A stretch of 10,525 nucleotides of DNA from Phoronis ovalis (taxonomy: Eukaryota; Phoronida; Phoronidae), in contig JAOXYB010062735.1 in the NCBI GenBank assembly GCA_028565635.1, forward strand, positions 1 through 10,525. Direction: 5' to 3'. Of the stretch, positions 7,401 through 10,525 are shown one piece after another; position 1 is the stretch's first letter; the number at the start of each line of letters is the position of its first letter. Position numbers and translations under genes: made by a program. Below the pieces are notes generated by a model. The model had not been told where the DNA came from. It saw only the letters and a list, made by a program, of their open reading frames with translations, and did not search any database.

Positions 7401-10115
7401 GTCCTATAGTTATGAAAGTGTGTCATTCATTAAATGATCAAGCAAGATACTTCCGCATTTTTTGAGTCACAAATCTATGTAATGAAGGTGAAAATTCTTT
7501 GGGTATTTCTCGAATCACTTAATGCACACGCTAACCCTAGATATAGGTAAGATTTGGTCCTTATAATTTACTGAGTGACATACATGAAATACATGAAGTA
7601 TAGTAGCAAATAAAATGAAACTGTCAGTTAACCGGGATAGCAATGAGCAATGATTAATTTTGTGAACTGTACACTGGGGATTCTGCGACTATCTTCCACC
7701 AGTTTATACCTTTCTCCTGCATAAACGTTTGTGTATTGCAGTTGGTATGTTTTGGGTCATTATCCTGTAAAGTTACAAAGCAATGTACTGTATTAAGTGG
7801 CTAATAATTTAATTCATGATTTGGATCAACATGAAGAATTATAAAAACATTGTAATTTTTGGTAATAAATACAAAATTTCATTGTTTGATAAATCTTTCA
7901 TATATTAACGAAGTATCAAGAAGCATGTTATTTGGGTACTGGTATTATTTAGTACAGTAAATATTAAATTTAATGCAGCAGCTAGAACGGGGTAATATCA
8001 TGAAAAATTGATTTTTAATAGTTGTGGTTAAACTTCATTGAACATTTGTAAACACACTGGAGTTTCGTAGTTTGGACGTACATACATTGGAGTCTGATTT
8101 AATAATTTACAAAGAAAAGTCATACTTTAGGGATTACGAAACGCCCATTTTCTAACGAGCTGTATCCGAACTTTTGATGGACTTTAAGGACTAACCGACT
8201 CAAACTGGCTGGCCACTGTATGAATCCTGGCTTCTCCTCAGTTTAATTGTCACCACTATTCCTCATTTTATGAATTTCTAGTTGCTATACATAATCAACT
8301 GATGATGGTAATTAACTCCCATTTTGACTATAGGTTGTGTAGTTTAATTAACAAAATACGTTGTTTTATTCTTCTTTTCAGTCGTTCTTTATATAGATGT
8401 CCAAATTATGACAGCATGTCTCATACATGTAAATGGTCAAAGCAAGATGATTCTGGATTTATGGAATTTCTTGGATATGTAATGCAGGTGAAAGCTGAAA
8501 ATTCTTTGGGTGTTTCCAAATCATTTTATGCATATATTGATCCAGCTGTTCTGGGTAAGTTATATGGTATTTATAATTTACTAAATATACTAGGTGACCG
8601 GAAATAAATGCACTAAGTTTAAAACTTTATTAAGGTTTGGTTTTTCAAAAGATACTTTCCAAGTTTGACACAAATAAAGGTAATTAATTCATTTCGCATT
8701 TTTAATATTTCCAGTACTTTTGCTTCCTTAATGCTTTTAGTGAACTTTTAAGTCTAAAAACATTTAATAATGGGTATATTCTAAAATTTAATATTCTTCG
8801 ATGATTTAATTTGCTTTAAAGAAATTAAATAGAACCGAGAAATATTTTAATCTTACTTGAAATTTTTAATATGATATCAAATTTGTATCTAGAAAAATCC
8901 AAAATGGCAGCTATTTCTGACCCGGCTGAATACAGGAGTGTTCATAGAATTATATTATTTCCAATATATAGATTAAATATAAATTGAAAGTTTACCATAT
9001 GACTGAGCAACAACAAAGCCACTTCCTAAAATACATGTGAATTGAAGGAAATTTATTTTGAAACAAAACGTAAAAAAAATGCTTTGAATTCCACTGACTT
9101 TCTGAATTTCACTATAAAAACCAAAAAAAAGTCTGTGATATTTACATCTTCTTTAAAACATTAAAATATAACAAATGTTTTGTTTCATCCAAAAAATTAT
9201 TCGAAACTAAATATTAAAATTTTACACTCAACTTAGAACTATTAAAAGGCAGAAATTAGCTGTCTGTGTTGAATTTTCTAAAAGTGAAAATCTCATTACC
9301 ATTTGATATCAAGAGGGGTAAAAGAATAGCACCGCAAAATTAATGCGTGACAGACACAAAGTAGATGAGTATAGCAATGCAAAGACCATACTACTACAAT
9401 TATTTTGATAACATATTTTGTAATTATTAACCAGAATTCTTCAAATCACACTTATTTAAAACTTGATGCATTTATTTTCAGTCACAGTGTATTTATAGTA
9501 GCAATAGCAAAATAAAAGTGAAATTGTTGGTTAACCAGGAAAACAGTGGAAAATGACTAATTTAATGAACTGTGAGCTATAAACAAATATCAAGTACAAC
9601 CAAGAATTAAAATATTAACCAATCAATGATCAGTATATTGTAAAACAGTTGTCTTCATTTTAATTTTCCTTTTGGTCAATGACTGTTTATTGAGATTTGG
9701 AAAGTTACTGCACTTTGTGATTGTTTTTTTAAATGTGACTTTATATCCAGTACATTTTATTAAAATAAAAATATTCTGATCGATCTTTTAGGAAAAACTG
9801 AGCACATTTGTGCTGTGTTTATTTACCAGAAGTTAATATTGTCCCAGTGTCTGAGGTCACTGTTTGAGGCACAGGCAGCAATCATTTAATATCATGGTAT
9901 AACCCTAAAGACCACTTAATAAAGTACGTTGTTTATTGTCAGTTGTACGAAATCTTTTGTTGGTAGTTAAACCTGCACCGGTGAAAGATATAAAGATACA
10001 AGCCATTAGAAGTACTTCAGTCGTGATAGCTTTTAATGTTGTCGCATATCAGAAGCCACAAATATTCAGAATATTTTACAAGTCACAGTTTGATGATACG
10101 TGGCAGTATAAGGAG
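1383..10115 (+). CDS. gp130-like class I cytokine receptor gene, 5' part (five exons, 3' end outside window)
   Basis: The coding sequence joins 1383-1482, 4235-4528, 5186-5315, 8382-8554 and 9967-10115 into 282 codons with no stop. Domains in order: signal peptide (about 1-25), Ig-like domain (about 34-131), first fibronectin-type module of the cytokine-binding region (about 132-231) with four patterned cysteines (C144, C154, C181, C191), and the start of the second module from V233-K-P. Known for the family: receptors with this layout (gp130, G-CSFR, IL-12R-beta2, leptin receptor, IL-6R-alpha) sit in the plasma membrane, bind helical cytokines and signal through JAK-STAT. Residues 211-218 (VKAENSLG) and the D-P-x3-V-K-P linker at 228-235 are the most gp130-like stretches. 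The WSXWS motif, membrane segment and JAK-binding boxes would lie further right, so signalling versus ligand-binding-only type cannot be decided. The class call is strong; the exact family member is not. Confidence 0.88.
1981..1994. promoter_or_regulatory. 14-bp perfect palindrome resembling an RFX X-box
   Basis: The sequence gtttccatggaaac is its own reverse complement. It matches the general layout of RFX-family X-box sites (GTT-N-CC-AT-GG-N-AAC) with T/A in place of the more usual G/C at the variable pair. It sits about 0.5 kb into intron 1, a common place for enhancers. The motif is all that is seen; any function is inference. Confidence 0.3.
2287..2412 (+). pseudogene. Degenerate, 3'-truncated duplicate of the Ig exon (exon 2) inside intron 1
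   Basis: An acceptor-like TTTATTTTAG precedes 2287 at the same phase as exon 2. Read in that frame it gives ILPNNPLFTEGEIIMLT, a TAA at 2340-2342, KYI, then CFIDTSCCTGPVNA and ARLGY. The functional exon reads ILPKKHVYTRGESITLT, CIIKPSCYTGPVNA, SSLGF. The two share 18 identical bases (2375-2392 and 4311-4328). Relative to exon 2 there is a 12-base in-frame insertion that supplies the stop and a 3-base insertion near the end. Similarity also reaches into the intron upstream (around CATTTGCA), so this is a DNA-level duplication. After about 2412 resemblance to exon 2 is lost and no good donor is seen. It is most simply a dead exon; use as a stop-containing alternative exon is possible but unsupported. 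Confidence 0.82.
2464..3062. repeat. Cluster of decayed repeat monomers
   Basis: Three related stretches begin near 2464, 2615 and 2935 and a fourth, partial, near 3028. Each opens with a variant of CAGCTTCATAATCAGTACAG. The first three go on to a TTGACC/TTGACT segment, then ACTTCCAA, ATGGC/ATAGC and (G)GCCAT or ACCAT about 85-100 bases in. Copies at 2464 and 2935 are the closest pair. Spacing is irregular (151, 320, 93 bases), so this is an eroded array or several insertions of one family and not a clean satellite. No coding capacity is seen. A loosely similar CCAAAATGGCAG occurs at 8899-8910. Confidence 0.6.
3162..3250 (+). repeat. Retroelement-like 3' tail: hairpin followed by ATT-rich run
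   Basis: Perfect 8-base arms tacagcgc (3178-3185) and gcgctgta (3211-3218) flank a 25-base loop and are followed directly by TAAG and a TTATTATT-rich stretch to about 3249. A GCGC-stem followed by TATAA and ATT repeats resembles the tails of several LINE/SINE families in aquatic animals. I infer a truncated retroelement end here. No reverse-transcriptase frame lies upstream, so at most the 3' end is present. Confidence 0.5.
4235..4528 (+). CDS. Exon 2: Ig-like domain of the cytokine receptor
   Basis: A good acceptor (ATTATTTTTCAG) and a strong donor (G|GTGAGT), both phase 1, bound an open frame of 97 full codons. It encodes one complete Ig-like domain (residues 34-131): C52 in LTC and C109 in VYEC are the expected disulfide pair, with the S-G-G-V-Y-x-C pattern before the second. 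C58 is an extra cysteine. N-glycosylation sequons are at N64 (NAS), N88 (NET) and N98 (NSS), as expected of an extracellular domain. Known for the family: an N-terminal Ig domain ahead of the cytokine-binding modules occurs in gp130, G-CSFR and IL-6R-alpha, and in gp130 it helps assemble the ligand complex. A degenerate relative of this exon lies at 2287-2412. Confidence 0.88.
4529..5185 (+). other. Intron 2
   Basis: Phase-1 intron of 657 bases, donor GTGAGT and acceptor TTTATTTATAG. I see no gene, clear repeat or duplicate exon in it. Confidence 0.8.
5186..5315 (+). CDS. Exon 3: first half of the first cytokine-binding module
   Basis: The exon opens in phase 1 with PPPKVNNASFDC and ends in phase 2 at ACATA|GTAAGT. 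It supplies the proline-rich start of the module and its first two conserved cysteines, C144 and C154, spaced C-x9-C as in class I cytokine receptors. The usual C-x-W after the second cysteine is C-S-F here (F156). Sequons at N139 (NAS) and N153 (NCS) are extracellular features. The hydrophobic and aromatic run YTWSY (168-172) fits a beta-strand of this fold. Read-through into the intron gives a stop at once (TAG spanning the donor), so intron retention would truncate the protein here. A phase-2 intron inside the first module is the usual cytokine-receptor arrangement. Confidence 0.88.
5521..5971. mobile_element. Non-autonomous DNA transposon (MITE) with perfect terminal inverted repeats
   Basis: The ends TGGCCTAAGTACACC (5521-5535) and GGTGTACTTAGGCCA (5957-5971) are perfect reverse complements. 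They are flanked on both sides by TATA, which suggests a TA or TATA target-site duplication. The 451-base body contains a T-run/G-run (5591-5614) and no meaningful open frame, so it would need a transposase from elsewhere. TA duplication and size fit a Tc1/mariner-like MITE, but the family is inference. It also contains a STAT-type palindrome at 5872-5880. Confidence 0.8.
5872..5880. promoter_or_regulatory. Consensus STAT (GAS) motif inside the MITE
   Basis: The sequence ttccgggaa matches TTCC-N-GGAA, the classic STAT-dimer site. It is notable because receptors of this class signal through STATs, but a match of eight fixed bases could arise by chance and nothing else shows that it is used. 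Confidence 0.25.
6048..6182. repeat. Foldback repeat with about 60-base arms
   Basis: Left arm 6048-6110 and right arm 6121-6182 are imperfect reverse complements around a 10-base loop. The best stretch is gcagtttc (6073-6080) with gaaactgc (6150-6157), continuing inward through the TCCATTACGGATATATAATGGG segment's counterpart at 6125-6145. It has no coding capacity and is probably a small non-autonomous element. Related wording (ATCCGTTATAAC, GTCCATTATGAC) recurs at 6745-6780, hinting at a second, broken relative. Confidence 0.65.
6343..6397. repeat. Direct repeat copy 1
   Basis: About 55 bases closely matching 6645-6700 in the same orientation. Both run from CAACAAA through GTGTAAAAAA and CAGTCATT to TGCAACCTAGTGT with few differences. 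The copies are 302 bases apart. This could mark a duplicated element or the long-lost ends of one. Confidence 0.7.
6645..6700. repeat. Direct repeat copy 2
   Basis: Partner of 6343-6397, ending in the identical 13 bases TGCAACCTAGTGT. Differences are single-base changes and one-base indels in the A-runs. Confidence 0.7.
6763..6784. repeat. Short perfect hairpin
   Basis: Arms aagaagtc (6763-6770) and gacttctt (6777-6784) pair perfectly around a 6-base loop. It lies in a stretch that resembles the 6048-6182 foldback. No function is apparent. Confidence 0.5.
7389..7546 (+). pseudogene. Degenerate duplicate of exon 4 inside intron 3
   Basis: The stretch follows exon 4 base by base with small indels. 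TGTCC at 7400 matches TGTCC at 8398, AGCAAGAT at 7441 matches 8441, ATGTAATG (7477) matches 8477-8484, and AAAATTCTTTGGGT (7490-7503) is identical to 8497-8510 apart from one offset. A GTAAGA donor follows at 7547, where exon 4 has GTAAGT. Frameshifting indels and several stops in every frame (for example TAATGA near 7480) make it unable to encode the module. Similarity runs past the donor into intron sequence (TTATAATTTACT at 7561 and 8571), so it arose by duplication of genomic DNA. The acceptor side is not recognisable. Confidence 0.85.
7547..7670. repeat. Intronic flank of the exon-4 duplication, upstream copy
   Basis: After the dead exon, 7547-7600 resembles 8555-8600. Then 7601-7670 (from TAGTAGCAA through GTTAACC and TGA-TAATTT to GAACTGT) resembles 9496-9572. 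In the functional copy these two parts are separated by the 8602-9477 insertion. Confidence 0.7.
8382..8554 (+). CDS. Exon 4: second half of the first cytokine-binding module
   Basis: A strong acceptor (CTTCTTTTCAG) and donor (G|GTAAGT) bound a frame entered in phase 2 and left in phase 1. The split first codon TA|T gives Y175. The 57 full codons contain the second cysteine pair, C181 and C191 (C-x9-C), completing the four-cysteine signature. They continue into the strand VMQVKAENSLG (208-218), closely like the V-x-A-x-N-x-L-G strand of gp130, and the closing Y-I-D-P (226-229) that normally ends the first module. The final G joins exon 5 to give V233. This exon has a broken duplicate about 1 kb upstream (7389-7546). 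Its open frame, clean splice sites and family match show that this is the functional copy. Confidence 0.9.
8602..9477. mobile_element. Inverted-repeat-bounded insertion in intron 4 (probable non-autonomous transposon)
   Basis: The ends AAATAAATGCA (8602-8612) and TGCATTTATTT (9467-9477) are perfect 11-base reverse complements. Similarity continues inward through AAGTTT-AAA on the left and TTTAAAACTT on the right. Internal inverted pairs occur too: GATATCAAAT (about 8873) with ATTTGATATC (about 9301), and GAAACAAAAC (about 9060) with GTTTTGTTTC (about 9178). The block sits where the exon-4 duplication loses similarity, so it is an insertion into one copy or a loss from the other. No open frame of note and no clear target duplication are seen, so the family is unknown. 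Confidence 0.65.
9496..9572. repeat. Intronic flank of the exon-4 duplication, downstream copy
   Basis: Matches 7601-7670: TAGTAGCAA, AAATAAAA-TGAAA, GTTAACC, TGA-TAATTT and GAACTGT occur in the same order with small indels. It marks where similarity resumes after the insertion. Confidence 0.7.
9943..9966 (+). promoter_or_regulatory. Possible alternative acceptor adding 24 in-frame bases to exon 5
   Basis: TTTATTGTCAG ends at 9942 and could serve as an acceptor. Using it would add eight codons (reading VRNLLLVV around the junction) without a frame change, in the linker between the two cytokine-binding modules. Family alignment favours the downstream acceptor because it gives D-P-x3-V-K-P directly. 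Confidence 0.35.
9967..10115 (+). CDS. Exon 5: first half of the second cytokine-binding module
   Basis: Taking the AG at 9965-9966 as acceptor, the split codon G|TT gives V233 and the frame runs VKPAPVKDIKI to WQYKE, ending in phase 0 at GAG|GTAAGA. It supplies the V-K-P-x-P linker that opens the second module, a V-V-I-A-F strand, and IFRIFYKSQFDDTW (265-278), which fits the Y-x-I-x-Y-x4-x3-W pattern of this module in gp130-type receptors. A phase-0 intron inside the second module follows the standard cytokine-receptor pattern. The rest of the module with the WSXWS motif should be in the next exon beyond 10525. Confidence 0.82.
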
Positions 10116-10525
10116 GTAAGAGAACTGTTTGTCAAAATATGTGAATATTGTTTATTGATTAAGTATAATATATAAACTACATCTATCATAATATCCCGTA
10201 ACCTACAAGGGAGTCCAAAATAAAAAGGGAATTTCCAATACTTTCCCTTTTAGGTACTCAATTAATCTATATAATTACTCCCGAAATGATTGCTTTCGAA
10301 TTTTCATTGTGTAGTAAATATTTTTAAGTCATAGATAATCTATGGATATGTAAATTTCTCAAGATATTTATTCCATTTTCTTAGGCAACAATTTCATAAT
10401 TGCCTTATTTCATAGATAATCTGTATAATTTTGAGTAACTGTAGGTTAAATGAAGGTGCCCACATCAACCTCACAATATTTTATAGATAATCTATGAAGT
10501 CTCAAATTTTAAACTCACTGTTTTT
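10116..10525 (+). other. Start of intron 5
   Basis: Begins with donor GTAAGA and runs off the window. It contains a hairpin with perfect 9-base arms (10223-10231 and 10243-10251) and three copies of a palindromic motif (10330-10496). No further exon is seen. Confidence 0.7.
10330..10496. repeat. Three copies of the palindromic motif CATAGATAATCTATG
   Basis: Copies at 10330-10344 (exact), 10411-10425 (CATAGATAATCTGTA) and 10482-10496 (TATAGATAATCTATG) share the AGATAATCT core. Each can fold with 6-base arms around TAA. They are spaced 81 and 71 bases apart, and TTTGAG or CTCAAA words lie near each. This may be the start of a larger tandem or palindromic array continuing past the window. Confidence 0.5.

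Larger units (their letters stand above)
5316..8381 (+). other. Intron 3
   Basis: Phase-2 intron of 3,066 bases, donor GTAAGT and acceptor CTTCTTTTCAG. It carries a MITE (5521-5971), a foldback repeat (6048-6182), a pair of direct repeats (6343-6397 and 6645-6700), a short hairpin (6763-6784) and a dead copy of exon 4 (7389-7546). The stretches 6790-7380 and 7680-8370 show no gene or clear repeat; a faint exon-3-like tail near 7180-7210 is noted separately. Confidence 0.8.
8555..9966 (+). other. Intron 4
   Basis: Phase-1 intron of 1,412 bases with donor GTAAGT. The preferred acceptor is GTTGGTAG at 9959-9966, with an in-frame alternative 24 bases upstream. Most of its length is an inverted-repeat-bounded insertion (8602-9477). 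The remaining 9573-9940 shows no gene or clear repeat beyond a 14-base palindrome (agcacatttgtgct) near 9799. Confidence 0.75.

Noticed and set aside
7235-7426. Minus-strand 63-codon frame
   Set aside because: Short, no domain, and partly antisense to the exon-4 relic.
10330-10496. CRISPR-like array
   Set aside because: Only three short imperfect motifs in eukaryotic intron sequence; repeat length and spacing do not fit.

Overview
The window is AT-rich, intron-dominated animal DNA carrying the 5' half of one plus-strand gene. The gene encodes a gp130-like class I cytokine receptor: a signal peptide, one Ig-like domain, then the first and the start of the second fibronectin-type module of the cytokine-receptor homology region. 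Five exons can be joined without a frame break (1383-1482, 4235-4528, 5186-5315, 8382-8554, 9967-10115; 846 nt, 282 codons). All use GT-AG junctions, and the intron phases are 1, 1, 2, 1, 0, which fits modular cytokine-receptor genes. The remaining exons (rest of the second module, WSXWS motif, membrane segment, cytoplasmic tail) lie beyond the right edge.

The protein is clearly of the gp130/G-CSFR/IL-12R-beta2/IL-6R-alpha group but diverged from it. The introns are full of short non-autonomous repeats, one with a hairpin-plus-ATT tail of a kind common in aquatic invertebrate and fish genomes. I take the source to be a metazoan, probably a non-mammalian deuterostome or a lophotrochozoan; the sequence does not fix the species.

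Layout. 1-530 is a large imperfect palindrome (foldback element) cut by the window edge. 531-1382 is AT-rich 5' flank with possible untranslated leader. Exon 1 (signal peptide) is followed by a 2.75-kb intron holding a degenerate second copy of the Ig exon (2287-2412), decayed repeat monomers (2464-3062) and the retroelement-like tail (about 3162-3250). Exons 2 and 3 are separated by a plain 657-bp intron. The 3.07-kb intron 3 holds a 451-bp MITE with perfect 15-bp inverted ends (5521-5971), a smaller foldback (6048-6182), a dispersed direct repeat and a degenerate second copy of exon 4 (7389-7546). Intron 4 holds an approximately 0.88-kb inverted-repeat-bounded insertion (8602-9477). Intron 5 begins at 10116 and has three copies of a short palindromic motif.

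The main discovery is that two receptor exons each have a broken, diverged duplicate in the intron just upstream. Similarity continues into flanking intron sequence, so these are DNA-level duplications and not retrocopies. The exon-4 duplication also shows that the 8602-9477 block is an insertion, because similarity stops at its left side and resumes at its right side.
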